This document shows positions 36,413 through 45,403 of a stretch of 64,000 bases of DNA, piece after piece. Both the position numbers and the translations under genes were made by a program. Numbering within the stretch: position 1 is the first letter of the stretch; each line of letters begins with the position of its first letter. A model generated the notes under the pieces. That model was given only the letters and a program-made list of their open reading frames with translations, had not been told where the DNA came from and searched no databases. Source of the stretch: Terasakiella sp. SH-1 (GTDB lineage: Bacteria > Pseudomonadota > Alphaproteobacteria > Rhodospirillales > Terasakiellaceae); assembly GCF_004564135.1 (NCBI RefSeq), contig NZ_CP038255.1, forward strand, positions 32,501-96,500, read 5' to 3'.

Positions 36413-37273
36413 ATGTCAGAAAAAAAAGAAGTGCATGTATTAGGTCTATCTGGTGGTCGTGATTCAGCGGCTCTCGCCATCTACATGCGCGATAACTACC
36501 CTGACATCCTGTTACAGTATTTCTTTACTGACACAGGAAGTGAACTCCCGGAAGTGCATTCCTATCTTCATAAACTGAGTGGTTATTTAGGTCAGGAAGT
36601 CAAACAACTAAACCCGGATCACGACTTTGATCATTGGTTGCGCCGCTACAATCACTTCTTACCTTCCGCACAAACCCGCTGGTGTACACGCCAGTTAAAA
36701 CTCAAGCCTTTTGAAGAGTGGGTCAAAAGTGAATATCTGGAAAAAGGATATACGGTATATTCGTATGTCGCCATTCGAGGCGATGAAGATTATCGTGAGG
36801 GATACGCTGCGACCGATCCTAACTTGAAAGTGGTTCTACCGTTTCGTGATGATGACATCGACAAGGCTGGTGTTATTGATATTCTTGATTCATCCGGTTT
36901 GGGTTTGCCCGATTATTATCGCTGGCGTTCAAGAAGTGGCTGTACATTCTGCTTCTTCCAGCAGAAAATCGAATGGGTTCGTTTGATGCGTGAACACCCA
37001 GAAGCTTTTGAACATGCAAAAAGCCTCGAAAAAAATGCCGCTGATCACGGGTGCCCATTTACTTGGACCCAAGGTGAGCCCCTGACAGACCTTGAAAAAC
37101 CCGAACGTATTCAAGCTATCGAAGATGATTTTGCCAAACGTGTAGAGCGTGAAAAGAAATTGCGCGAACGCTACCCCAACCCTCTTCTGGAAGACTTGGA
37201 CCCTGAGTTAGAAATTGACGAACTCTACGGTGTCGATGAAGGGGCTGGAGCGTGCGTTGTGTGTCATAAATAG
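36413..37273 (+). CDS. sspD: SspD-like PAPS-reductase-family protein
   Basis: A 286-aa protein. VLGLSGGRDSAALAIYMRDN is the PP-loop (SGGxDS) of the ATP pyrophosphatase/PAPS reductase family, to which SspD and DndC belong. QTRWCTRQLKLKPFEEW and RSGCTFCFFQQKIEWVRLMR give Cys that could bind an iron-sulfur cluster, and the protein ends GACVVCHK. It would activate the DNA backbone by adenylation for sulfur transfer. It starts 3 nt after sspC and ends 5 nt before the convergent sspE. Confidence 0.88.
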   Translation: MSEKKEVHVLGLSGGRDSAALAIYMRDNYPDILLQYFFTDTGSELPEVHSYLHKLSGYLGQEVKQLNPDHDFDHWLRRYNHFLPSAQTRWCTRQLKLKPFEEWVKSEYLEKGYTVYSYVAIRGDEDYREGYAATDPNLKVVLPFRDDDIDKAGVIDILDSSGLGLPDYYRWRSRSGCTFCFFQQKIEWVRLMREHPEAFEHAKSLEKNAADHGCPFTWTQGEPLTDLEKPERIQAIEDDFAKRVEREKKLRERYPNPLLEDLDPELEIDELYGVDEGAGACVVCHK

Positions 37274-37278
37274 TTTTT

Positions 37279-39606
37279 TTAGTTGAGCCAAGGCCAAACG
37301 TGATCCCAACATAATTCTGCTATATTGCGCCCACGATTTACAACAATACTTTTATTCCACTCTTCAACATTTTCCAAAGGTTGTAACAGCGTTAATCGCG
37401 TTCCTTCTCGCATCAATTTTAAAGTAGAGTTTTTAAACACGATACCAGCAGCTTTTGCTTCTTCAACTCTTTGCCGTTGCTCTTCAAGGGTTGCTGCTGA
37501 AAAAGCTGAATAGAACTTTTTCTTCTTTTCCCAACTATCATTACCAATAGCAGAATTCTCTTTTGCAGGTAGTAATGCTAAATTTCCAAGGGAGTGGCGT
37601 AGAATATTATCAGAATATAACTCATCTGTATTCCATCCTCTCTCAGGCATAGTATCTGGCGCAATATGCTCGACTGTTGCATATGTGTTTGCACACCAAG
37701 TCTCATAATTCAAAAAGTTGTTTGCATTTGCATCGTGCCTAACCCCCTCTTTGCTCCATAAACCCGCGTTGATTGGGTCGGGGATTGCTTGGTGTGACGC
37801 CGTTAGCACCATGAATCTTACAAGTTCACGAGATTGTTCATATAATGGATTTGCAATCGCTTGGCTTACCCATGTTTCTTTGCTTAGAGATTTAATCTTA
37901 TGCTCCAATAAAGTTCTAAACGCTGCTTTTAGGTCGTTTGGAGACAGAAGGGGGGTTGAATGATCAACTCCAGCATAGAGACCGTACTTACGCGTTGCTC
38001 CTCTACCCGTTTTAGGTGCCATAATGGCTCTAAAATCACTGTCAATGCCTGCGGTTCCCCCAGTAGCCGCCCTTCTTAATACTAAAAAAGCAGTCAAAGA
38101 TTTCAGAACTCGTACAAAATCATTTTCACCATTTTCTTTTAAATCGGGGTTCCAGTACCTGAACAAAATTGGCAGGGCCAAGCTCGTCTTCATATCACGT
38201 ATTAAAGACATAAGGAGTTGAACTTCATCAAGGGAAGAAGCCTGATGATACCGGCTCAGTTCTTCGATACCGTTTGGTTCCCAATAGTATCGTCTAAATA
38301 ATGCTGATTGGGCTACGGCATGAACGAACTTACGAGCGGAGTTAGTTCCGTTTCTTGTAGCTCCGTCATAACTTGTTCTTAGAAAATTTCGTTGTGCTGC
38401 AAGGTCCTTTGGGAGTTTTTTACCTTCAAGGTATAGAGCAAATGTTACAATCAAATCTTTTGTTTCATTTTGTTTTTTCGAGGTTTCAGCAAAGCGTTTA
38501 TCAATATATTTATCAATTATTTTGAAAGCTTCTTCTGATGGAGACCCCGCATATGCCCCATCTTTATTTTCATAGTTAATAACCCGAGGCTTTAGGGTTT
38601 CTAAGGCTGTCAGCGGTTCGCCTGTTGTATTAAGAGCATCAAAAATATCAAAGGCAGCAGACTCGTCCTCGGTTATCACTCGCGTTAATACAATACATTT
38701 ACAGAAATACGCCGAGTAGAGTAATGTTCGAACCAATGGGTGTAATTTATTATTTGAGATGAGTTCTTCAATGGCTCTGCTAGCCTCAGCATCACCTTTC
38801 ATAAAATCGGTTAAACGTCCCAGAAGTGTCCGACATTGACTGCGACGGAGCCAATCAATATCGAACTGTTCACATTCGCTGTCGTCTGAATACCAAGTGG
38901 GATTGTTTAACTGACTGATTAAATTTTGGATGATACTATAATTTACAGCGAGTTTTTCCGCATCAGTCCCTGTCCCTAATGCAGGCGGAGTGTAGATGGT
39001 CTTGTCACTATCAAAGTAGTCTGCAAAACCTTCGAGAAATTTTCCAAGAGGGGATGTATATTCTGAATTCGCTGTACTTTTACCTCGTGTATCGCATTTT
39101 CGAACCATTCGGGGGAAAGGAAACGATTGTGTTGAGCTTACTCGCTGTGCACCTATTGAGCATTCATATAAATCGTACAGCCTTGTATTGATTTCTTCAT
39201 TGAGCCAGTCGTTAAGCTCAGCAGGTTCAATTATAGCTTTTTGGTGTCTTATTTCAGCAATCAAAGCACATGCAAAGAGCATTAAAGTAGTCAATCGTTG
39301 TTGACCATCAATTACGGCGACCGAAACACCGGAGAAATCGCTTTCTTGGTTTTGTTCTTCCACTAAAATCAAGGTGCCGAGAAATGTAAAAGCATTAGCA
39401 TCTCCACTTTCAGAGAGCCTGTGGAAACCATTCAGTGAATCAAAATATAAACGTCTAATATTTTCTTCCGACCAATCATACTGACGTTGATATTCAGGAA
39501 TCACAAAACCTACGCTTCCGTTATATAACATAGCGGTCTCTAACGGACTTGAAGCTTGAGCTTTGAATAAATCTCCTACTTTTTTCATTAATTTGCCCCC
39601 ACTCAT
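37279..39606 (-). CDS. sspE: SspE-like DUF262/DUF1524 effector
   Basis: About 775 aa. The N-terminal DUF262 domain has FVIPEYQRQYDWSEENIRRL and SVAVIDGQQRLTTLMLFACA with the conserved DGQQR motif used for nucleotide hydrolysis. The C-terminal DUF1524 HNH-type nuclease has ATVEHIAPDTMPERGW and RHSLGNLALLPAKENSAIGN. SspE senses phosphorothioates and nicks unmodified phage DNA; the length and both domains fit. It is encoded convergently to sspBCD. ATG 39606 follows AAAGG; an ATG at 39588 is also possible. The XRE regulator gene lies upstream on the same strand. Confidence 0.88.
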   Translation of the reverse strand: MSGGKLMKKVGDLFKAQASSPLETAMLYNGSVGFVIPEYQRQYDWSEENIRRLYFDSLNGFHRLSESGDANAFTFLGTLILVEEQNQESDFSGVSVAVIDGQQRLTTLMLFACALIAEIRHQKAIIEPAELNDWLNEEINTRLYDLYECSIGAQRVSSTQSFPFPRMVRKCDTRGKSTANSEYTSPLGKFLEGFADYFDSDKTIYTPPALGTGTDAEKLAVNYSIIQNLISQLNNPTWYSDDSECEQFDIDWLRRSQCRTLLGRLTDFMKGDAEASRAIEELISNNKLHPLVRTLLYSAYFCKCIVLTRVITEDESAAFDIFDALNTTGEPLTALETLKPRVINYENKDGAYAGSPSEEAFKIIDKYIDKRFAETSKKQNETKDLIVTFALYLEGKKLPKDLAAQRNFLRTSYDGATRNGTNSARKFVHAVAQSALFRRYYWEPNGIEELSRYHQASSLDEVQLLMSLIRDMKTSLALPILFRYWNPDLKENGENDFVRVLKSLTAFLVLRRAATGGTAGIDSDFRAIMAPKTGRGATRKYGLYAGVDHSTPLLSPNDLKAAFRTLLEHKIKSLSKETWVSQAIANPLYEQSRELVRFMVLTASHQAIPDPINAGLWSKEGVRHDANANNFLNYETWCANTYATVEHIAPDTMPERGWNTDELYSDNILRHSLGNLALLPAKENSAIGNDSWEKKKKFYSAFSAATLEEQRQRVEEAKAAGIVFKNSTLKLMREGTRLTLLQPLENVEEWNKSIVVNRGRNIAELCWDHVWPWLN

Positions 39607-39706
39607 ATTCAACACCTTTGTTTAATTTGACCAAAGAGAATTATCATACCCGCAAGAGTAAGGCCAGATAATACACGCTGTGATAGGTGTAAAAGATATT
39701 ATGTGA

Positions 39707-40048
39707 CTACCTACGTTTCTCCAACGCATCAACCAGCTCAGCAAGAACTTCAAGGTCACCATCAGGAAAGGTTTTGAGGGCATATTGAATTTTTTGTGCA
39801 GCTTTTGTGAGTTCTCTTTCCTCAGTCGGAAGTTCACAATCATCGAAAAAAGCCGAAATAGGACATTCGAGCTTCCTTGCAATTTCTTCCAGCGTTCCAA
39901 TAGATGGGGAAACATGACCGTTTTCTATCTTGGAGATTGTCTCGACTGTTTTCAATGTAGCACGGGCGAGTTTCGCCTGTGTGAAGCCTTTTTGCTTTCG
40001 TAGTGCCTTTATGCGGCGACCAATCTGTTTTGTTAGTGAATCCATCAT
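39707..40048 (-). CDS. XRE-family transcriptional regulator
   Basis: A 113-aa protein. IGRRIKALRKQKGFTQAKLA followed by TVETISKIENGHVSPSIGTL is a Cro/C1 helix-turn-helix near the N-terminus. The C-terminal half (FPDGDLEVLAELVDALEKRR) is helical and may dimerise. It starts with two adjacent ATG. It lies 100 nt upstream of sspE on the same strand and may control sspE or itself; direct repeats in front of it are candidate operators. Confidence 0.82.
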   Translation of the reverse strand: MMDSLTKQIGRRIKALRKQKGFTQAKLARATLKTVETISKIENGHVSPSIGTLEEIARKLECPISAFFDDCELPTEERELTKAAQKIQYALKTFPDGDLEVLAELVDALEKRR

Positions 40049-40083
40049 GTGATGGATATTGCTCTAATTATTCAACTTTAACT

Positions 40084-40119
40084 ATTGACGCAATAAGTCA
40101 TTATTTTTTATTGTCGCAA
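40084..40119. promoter_or_regulatory. Direct-repeat operator candidates in front of the XRE gene
   Basis: ATTGACGCAA (40084-40093) and ATTGTCGCAA (40110-40119) are spaced 26 nt start to start. A further ATTCAACTT repeat occurs on both sides (about 40069 and 40122). They lie between the divergent XRE gene and the membrane-protein gene. Confidence 0.4.
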
Positions 40120-40212
40120 ATATTCAACTTTTCTGATTGCTGAATTTATTCAAGTTCAGATAGGCAGGAGATGAAACTTCAAAAGACCCTCACGGTCATC
40201 ACGGGGCCAATA

Positions 40213-41091
40213 ATGAGTAATGTGCTACATTTTAAAAATCCAAACACCGGTGAAGTCAAAGTCTTGAAACCCGGTTTCAATTGGTTGGCTTTTGTGTCGC
40301 CGCTTCTTTTGGGAATTCCTTTGTTCATACGCCGTCAGTGGATGTTTGCGGTGTTGGCATTGCTGATTTTCCCGGTGACGCTTATCATGGGGGCTATGGC
40401 AGGTTTCAAACCAAGCCCGGCTATTACGATTGCTCTACTGTGCAGTGTAGGATTGGGAACGGCATTTGGTTTTCTTGCCCATGAAAATTACATCAAATCA
40501 CTTATCGGGCGCGGCTTTAAACAAGTAAAACAAGATCAAGAAGATCATTCTCAAATTCAGCAGGAAACGACTGAAAAGCCAAAACGAAGACCCAAAATGG
40601 TCATGATCGGCGGGGCATTGACTGGTGTGGTGTTGATAGCTGTAGTGGTCTTTTCGCAAATGAATGACTCGGGTTCATCCTCAATGAAAGTTGATCCAAG
40701 CACGGGATTAATCGAACCAAGCCAATATACCATTGATAATCATTACCTCCCGCTTTGCCAGACCAAAATCGCAAACCTCATGCTTAACCCAGAAACGGCT
40801 GAGTTTTATGAAGCTGAATACCGCTATTGGGATAAGCCAAGACGCACCAGTATGCGCGGCGATATCACATTAACGGCTTTTGAAAACCTTCCTTCTGATG
40901 AACAGGATGAACGTCAGAAAAAAGAAATGGAGAGAGGCGGCTTGGTTTTTGCTCAAAACCTTTCAAACCTGCCCTTGGTGAACTTGAAAGTGCGGGTCAA
41001 AGGTCACAACCGCTACGGTCAGATGATTACGAGTTACGGCACCTGTAAGTTCAGGGAACGTGGGCAGCCAACTGCGGAATTGGAGGAATAG
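40213..41091 (+). CDS. DUF2628-like membrane protein
   Basis: About 292 aa. The start MSNVLHFKNPNTGEVKVLKP followed by GFNWLAFVSPLLLGIPLFIR resembles DUF2628 inner-membrane proteins. Three hydrophobic segments lie in the first 100 residues and a fourth near residues 143-160 (MIGGALTGVVLIAVVVFSQ). A soluble C-terminal domain of about 130 residues with paired Cys follows. ATG 40213 opens the conserved N-terminus; ATG 40171 would add 14 residues but touches its ribosome site. Function unknown. Confidence 0.65.
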   Translation: MSNVLHFKNPNTGEVKVLKPGFNWLAFVSPLLLGIPLFIRRQWMFAVLALLIFPVTLIMGAMAGFKPSPAITIALLCSVGLGTAFGFLAHENYIKSLIGRGFKQVKQDQEDHSQIQQETTEKPKRRPKMVMIGGALTGVVLIAVVVFSQMNDSGSSSMKVDPSTGLIEPSQYTIDNHYLPLCQTKIANLMLNPETAEFYEAEYRYWDKPRRTSMRGDITLTAFENLPSDEQDERQKKEMERGGLVFAQNLSNLPLVNLKVRVKGHNRYGQMITSYGTCKFRERGQPTAELEE

Positions 41092-41095
41092 AAAT

Positions 41096-41404
41096 ATGAT
41101 GAAATCAATAATGACTGCTATCGCATTTATGACCTTGGCATCAACCGCAAACGCATTTGAATGGTCATCTCAAGCACGAAAAGACTTTGCAGACCTGTGC
41201 CATGTACAAGGGTTCGAGAAAAATGTTTGTTCCTGCACGGCATCCGCGATGAAAGCCTACATCCCCGAAGATGGCATCCAAAAATGGATGGCGGATTACA
41301 ACAGCAATGCCCTGCTTCCAAAGGGGCAAATTCCTTACATTTTCACGGCTTTGGCGTGTCGTAATGGGGATGACTGGCTGCAACGCGCAGGACGCACGGA
41401 ATAA
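41096..41404 (+). CDS. Small secreted Cys protein, 102 aa
   Basis: Signal peptide MMKSIMTAIAFMTLASTANA. The mature part is FEWSSQARKDFADLCHVQGF then KNVCSCTASAMKAYI, with a Cys-Ser-Cys pair and a last Cys in FTALACRNGDDW. GGAGGA lies 8 nt before the ATG. It starts 4 nt after the DUF2628-like gene. The C-x-C pattern resembles the next gene product, so the two may be distant paralogues. Periplasmic, unknown function. Confidence 0.65.
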   Translation: MMKSIMTAIAFMTLASTANAFEWSSQARKDFADLCHVQGFEKNVCSCTASAMKAYIPEDGIQKWMADYNSNALLPKGQIPYIFTALACRNGDDWLQRAGRTE

Positions 41405-41422
41405 GAAAAAAGGAAATTTGAA

Positions 41423-41971
41423 ATGAAAACATTACTGATAGCCTTTGCCTTCATACTGGCAACATATAATGCCAATGCAGAAGAAGTACGTGCGGGATGG
41501 ATCATTGCAGAATTAGAAGACAAATGTATGAAACAACCCGGGGCAACAAGCTCCTTCTGTGGCTGTGCAATCAACAAAATCTTTGATGCAGGATACACAG
41601 ACAAGCAACTTGAAATTTACCTTGGAGAATTTGACGATAATCAGCGTCATTTGATCAGGAAAATCAATGAATACTTCAAAGCGACGGCTAAGAATTCTTG
41701 TGCTTCAAAAAGAGGTTTTGTTCACACCAAGATGTACAATGTATGCAGCGGTTCTTTGGCAGACCAAATGTTTGAGCATGATAAATTCGATTTAAACACT
41801 GAGCAGATTTGTAACTGCCGTGCAGAAGAAGGCTTTGAACTCAGCATCACTGATATTCTCTACGATTACTTTACCTCAGATCGAAAACAAACCTTTGCAG
41901 GGCATGAAGGTTTAATCGCCATGCTTGAAGGTAAAGATGCTTCGGTGAATAAAAGATGCGGTGGCTTTTGA
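41423..41971 (+). CDS. Secreted Cys-rich protein, 182 aa
   Basis: Signal peptide MKTLLIAFAFILATYNANA. The mature part contains two copies of a small motif: SSFCGCAINKIFDAGYTDKQ and EQICNCRAEEGFELSITDIL. This is a C-x-C pair followed by a helix, as in the 102-aa neighbour. Eight Cys in total suggest disulfides. It overlaps the next gene by 16 bp. No family recognised. Confidence 0.65.
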   Translation: MKTLLIAFAFILATYNANAEEVRAGWIIAELEDKCMKQPGATSSFCGCAINKIFDAGYTDKQLEIYLGEFDDNQRHLIRKINEYFKATAKNSCASKRGFVHTKMYNVCSGSLADQMFEHDKFDLNTEQICNCRAEEGFELSITDILYDYFTSDRKQTFAGHEGLIAMLEGKDASVNKRCGGF

Positions 41972-42453
41972 TATGGCTGATTGCGTGGACGACCTTCCCC
42001 GTTCATGCAACCAGCGAACAAGAACTACTGGACCCTGACTATTGGCTTGAGCAACAGCGTCAAGCCAACGGTGGGGATCATGATGGTGAACATATCCGCC
42101 ATCGGGCATTTTACTGTGATGAAGTGAAAAACCAGATCAGCGATACCTTTACGCGAAATGCAAACCGTGTCTGGTCTTTCTCGCAGTTCAAACCGAACGG
42201 CTTTATGACAATGACTGATATTCAGAAGTTTGAACGTAAAATGCGCTATGCCTCTGAGTACGCATATAAACAAATCAATAAAATCATGCACAACGGTTCA
42301 ACCAAATCTGAGTGCGATGCACAGAGTGATGATGCAGTAAAGACAATGGCATGTATTATGAATATCCTGCCGCGTTTTCAGCCTGTTGGCATTAGTATGA
42401 AAGAATTCCAAGCTGCTGATTGCGCTTGGCAATTGAACCCAAACCGCCCTTAG
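41956..42453 (+). CDS. Secreted hypothetical protein, 165 aa
   Basis: Signal peptide MRWLLIWLIAWTTFPVHATS. The mature part has DYWLEQQRQANGGDHDGEHI and RHRAFYCDEVKNQISDTFTR, and four Cys. The start overlaps the end of the previous gene, consistent with an operon of secreted proteins. It converges with the 101-aa gene (4-bp overlap). No family recognised. Confidence 0.6.
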   Translation: MRWLLIWLIAWTTFPVHATSEQELLDPDYWLEQQRQANGGDHDGEHIRHRAFYCDEVKNQISDTFTRNANRVWSFSQFKPNGFMTMTDIQKFERKMRYASEYAYKQINKIMHNGSTKSECDAQSDDAVKTMACIMNILPRFQPVGISMKEFQAADCAWQLNPNRP

Positions 42454-42755
42454 CTTGCCAATTCCACAACATGCTGCCACACCCGGGTTTGCAATTTACG
42501 AAGCTCTTCCAACCCTGCAAAATATTCACTGCGTTCTTCATTAAGTGCGGTTTTAATAGCCGATTTGGTATCATTAGCAATCTCATTCAGAGCAAACCAG
42601 AAGCGAACCCATGCCCCTAAATCTGGTGAAATCCCTTTCGCGAATTGGGAACGAATTGTACTATCTCCATATCCGAATAAATTACTGAAACTATCGGCGT
42701 TATCGACAGTTCCAAGGTTACGTAAAACTTCATACAGTTCACGGGTGTCCATCAT
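42450..42755 (-). CDS. Hypothetical protein, 101 aa
   Basis: It starts MMDTRELYEVLRNLGTVDNA and includes DSFSNLFGYGDSTIRSQFAK, which could be a helix-turn-helix-like region. The C-terminal half is helical (NEERSEYFAGLEELRKLQTR). AAGGAG lies 5 nt before the ATG. Soluble. Possibly DNA-binding, but this is weak. Confidence 0.55.
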   Translation of the reverse strand: MMDTRELYEVLRNLGTVDNADSFSNLFGYGDSTIRSQFAKGISPDLGAWVRFWFALNEIANDTKSAIKTALNEERSEYFAGLEELRKLQTRVWQHVVELAS

Positions 42756-42858
42756 TTCATCTCCTTGATTTCTAAATATTTATCACCTCAGAACCGTTGT
42801 GCTGCCTCGGGAGCAGAAATTGATAAATAAAATCAGATAATTTTTTGAGGAGAAAAAA

Positions 42859-43995
42859 ATGCACCATGAAGACTATGCTTCCAGCATCACTGACAAATAC
42901 CCATATAGCTTCCACCTAGCCAATGCGCCTAAATTCCCCAAAAAGTCCAAAGCACAAATGGATAAAATGTGGGAGCAGGTTGCTGAGAATAAAAAGGCAA
43001 AAACCACACAGGAAGCCTTGCAAGGTTTGATGAAGAACCCGCTTTATCAGAAGAAGGATCAGGCTTATGTCAAGCATGTGCAAGATGAATTCAAACGCGC
43101 TTATCCCGGCAATGTACAATATGACGAAACTGGTAAAATGGTTGAGGTAGAATCCGCGATTGGTCCCCATGAGGTTCGTGCCTTCGCTCAGCCGCAACAG
43201 GTAAGTGCGGGGCATCCAACTCACTATTCTGAACAAACAGAAAAGGCAATTCGTGAGAAACGATATAGCGGCAATGAAGAAGAAGCCTTTGCCGATATGC
43301 AAAATATTCTGATGAAAGACCCGGATGGTTTCAAAAACTTCTCACAAGAAGATCGTGCGGCTTATCAAGCCTACCAGAAGAAACGTCGCCAACATTGGCG
43401 ACCAGATCGCAAACCTCATGAAGAAGAACAGGTGAAGCGTAACGCCATTGAAGCATCACGGGATGCGGGTGCAGGGACACATATTGTTCCAGAGGCAAAA
43501 CGCGAGTTCTGGAATAACGCTGCTGATGCTGCACATGGTGCTGTCGTTGTCTCTGGTGGCGGTCAGGATCAACTTGATGCCATTGAGAAGACACGTCAGC
43601 GTAAGATGGAAGAAAATCCACTGCCTGACATCTATAAAGGTCGTACACCGGGTCGTTTTGCTGATGATGTTGCCAATCTCAATCCATTGCAGGGAGCGTT
43701 AAGTGCTGCTGGTAAAGCGGCAAAGGATTTAGAGAAGATGGGTATTTCAAAGGATGGTCAGCAAATTGGCGGTGCCATTATGGGACTTGTTGGTCTTGGT
43801 GGTACTGGTGGAGCCAAACTTGGTGCGGGTGAGATTAAGGATTATCTCGCTAAACGGTTTGGCAAAAACTGGTCAAAACGTCTCACACCTAAAGATGTGG
43901 AGGTATTGAACGATCAATTGATCGGTCAAGGGCTTCAAGTTGGGACAAGTGCTAGCATACGTGCTGCTGGAAAAGATGACACGTTTGAGAACTAA
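42859..43995 (+). CDS. Hypothetical protein, 378 aa, Gly-rich hydrophobic stretch
   Basis: The first 240 residues are highly charged and helical (KFPKKSKAQMDKMWEQVAEN, YQKKRRQHWRPDRKPHEEEQ). A Gly/Ala-rich hydrophobic stretch follows (GAIMGLVGLGGTGGAKLGAG) and a basic end (YLAKRFGKNWSKRL). There is no signal peptide and no Cys. The layout recalls phage internal virion or membrane-active proteins, but nothing decisive is visible. GAGGAG lies before the ATG. It converges with the Sel1-type gene (4-bp overlap). Confidence 0.6.
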   Translation: MHHEDYASSITDKYPYSFHLANAPKFPKKSKAQMDKMWEQVAENKKAKTTQEALQGLMKNPLYQKKDQAYVKHVQDEFKRAYPGNVQYDETGKMVEVESAIGPHEVRAFAQPQQVSAGHPTHYSEQTEKAIREKRYSGNEEEAFADMQNILMKDPDGFKNFSQEDRAAYQAYQKKRRQHWRPDRKPHEEEQVKRNAIEASRDAGAGTHIVPEAKREFWNNAADAAHGAVVVSGGGQDQLDAIEKTRQRKMEENPLPDIYKGRTPGRFADDVANLNPLQGALSAAGKAAKDLEKMGISKDGQQIGGAIMGLVGLGGTGGAKLGAGEIKDYLAKRFGKNWSKRLTPKDVEVLNDQLIGQGLQVGTSASIRAAGKDDTFEN

Positions 43996-44576
43996 TCATC
44001 ACAAGTTAGCCAGTCTTTATCCAATATCATGTTGTTAAAAAATACACATGCGATTTCGCTGAATTTAACAGGAGGAATATTATCATCCAAATTTGACATC
44101 CAAAGTGAAACTCTGGCTGTTGCATTATTTTGTGCAGCAGCCTTTTCCCCCCATAGCTGGGCTAACTTCTTATTGGTATCCATGTACCAAAACATTAGGC
44201 GAAGTTGGGCACGTAAGTGTGACTGTTCACCTGCTTTTGTAAGCCAATTAAGATGTTCTTTGATGTTCTCCTTACGGCCACCTAATTCATGAAAGCAATT
44301 GGCAAAGTTATATTGAGAAGGAACATACCCTGCCTTGGCTGCTTTCTCTAACCAGTCACATGCTTTTTTCCTACTTTTTTCAACAATAATGCCTTCATGG
44401 TGCCATTTCCCCATCGCGTTCATGGCTATTGGATCGCCTTGTTCTGCCAGTGAAGGTATGATGGCTTTAGCTTTTTCATAATCACCAGCATCATAGGCTT
44501 TGTAGCCATCTATAGCGGTTTGCGCAAAAGTGGTTGGAGCAATTAAAATCGTAAAAATGAAAAGCACAAAACGCAT
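43992..44576 (-). CDS. Sel1-repeat secreted protein
   Basis: A 194-aa protein with signal peptide MRFVLFIFTILIAPTTFAQT. Repeats with the Sel1/TPR-like pattern follow: AIDGYKAYDAGDYEKAKAII, DPIAMNAMGKWHHEGIIVEK, KACDWLEKAAKAGYVPSQYN and HLNWLTKAGEQSHLRAQLRL. Such periplasmic solenoids mediate protein contacts. Confidence 0.8.
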   Translation of the reverse strand: MRFVLFIFTILIAPTTFAQTAIDGYKAYDAGDYEKAKAIIPSLAEQGDPIAMNAMGKWHHEGIIVEKSRKKACDWLEKAAKAGYVPSQYNFANCFHELGGRKENIKEHLNWLTKAGEQSHLRAQLRLMFWYMDTNKKLAQLWGEKAAAQNNATARVSLWMSNLDDNIPPVKFSEIACVFFNNMILDKDWLTCDD

Positions 44577-44778
44577 CTTATAGAACCTTTAAATATCCTG
44601 AACGGAACTATGGCAGGTTTAGGTGCTTTTTTACAAGAAAACTACTCCACTACCTTCAAATGCGGAACATGGCTGGGTTTGAGACGTGTCTTTTTCTGAC
44701 CCTATATTTTTCAAACTCATCCTGAATAAATTTTCCGGTCACGATCCCACAATTGAATAACACTTATGACAATGATTT

Positions 44779-45402
44779 CTAATCATAATCTGTTTTGGCA
44801 AAAACAATGATCACCACCGCATTCGGTGGGCAGCATTCCGTATCAAAAGTTGGACTATCTGGAATAGCTAAATCCAGCCCATATTCAAAGGTAGAGCTAT
44901 CTTTCGGAATTTCTTTCATAATTCGCGAAAAGTTATCGACCTTTTCCAATAACTCTTCCGAGGGAGTTCCGTTTTTTGCCTCAGCATTGAAACGTTTAAG
45001 GTCTCCATCCAGAAGGTCTAATTCAATGTACACCCAACCGATTTTGTCACTGCCATAAGGAGAGCTGTCATGCAGGTTAAAGTAAAAGCTTTCTTCATAG
45101 CTGACCTTGTTTTTAGGGAACTTTTTGCGCATTTGGTCAGCAAGGTCTTTAAGTACATTCTGGTCTTCGAAACGATGAAGGATGTATTGTTTCCTATCAA
45201 ATGCGATCTTCTTTTGGTCCAGCATACGTTCCGCATCATTTTCTTGCAGCATTACGCGATTTTGGTTCACATAAAATCCTTCTTCGCAAAAAACTTCCAA
45301 GGCATCACAAACATTCATATCATTCCACTCACGGCCCGTGATCGTAAAGGCGATCCAAGACGAGTCATATTTTGTAGTTTGTTTAGTTTCTCGTACTGTC
45401 AT
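44779..45402 (-). CDS. Hypothetical protein, 207 aa
   Basis: ATG 45402 lies 1 nt after the stop of the upstream gene, so the pair is coupled; a longer frame starts at 45486. The protein starts MTVRETKQTTKYDSSWIAFT and is acidic, with a Cys pair in TFDTECCPPNAVVIIVFAKT. No signal peptide. The family is not recognised. Confidence 0.6.
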   Translation of the reverse strand: MTVRETKQTTKYDSSWIAFTITGREWNDMNVCDALEVFCEEGFYVNQNRVMLQENDAERMLDQKKIAFDRKQYILHRFEDQNVLKDLADQMRKKFPKNKVSYEESFYFNLHDSSPYGSDKIGWVYIELDLLDGDLKRFNAEAKNGTPSEELLEKVDNFSRIMKEIPKDSSTFEYGLDLAIPDSPTFDTECCPPNAVVIIVFAKTDYD

Positions 45403-45403
45403 A

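Noticed and set aside
37279-39606. A GmrSD-type restriction enzyme instead of SspE
   Set aside because: The DUF262/DUF1524 layout fits both, but the adjacent DUF4007, large ATPase and PAPS-reductase-like genes make SspE the better reading.
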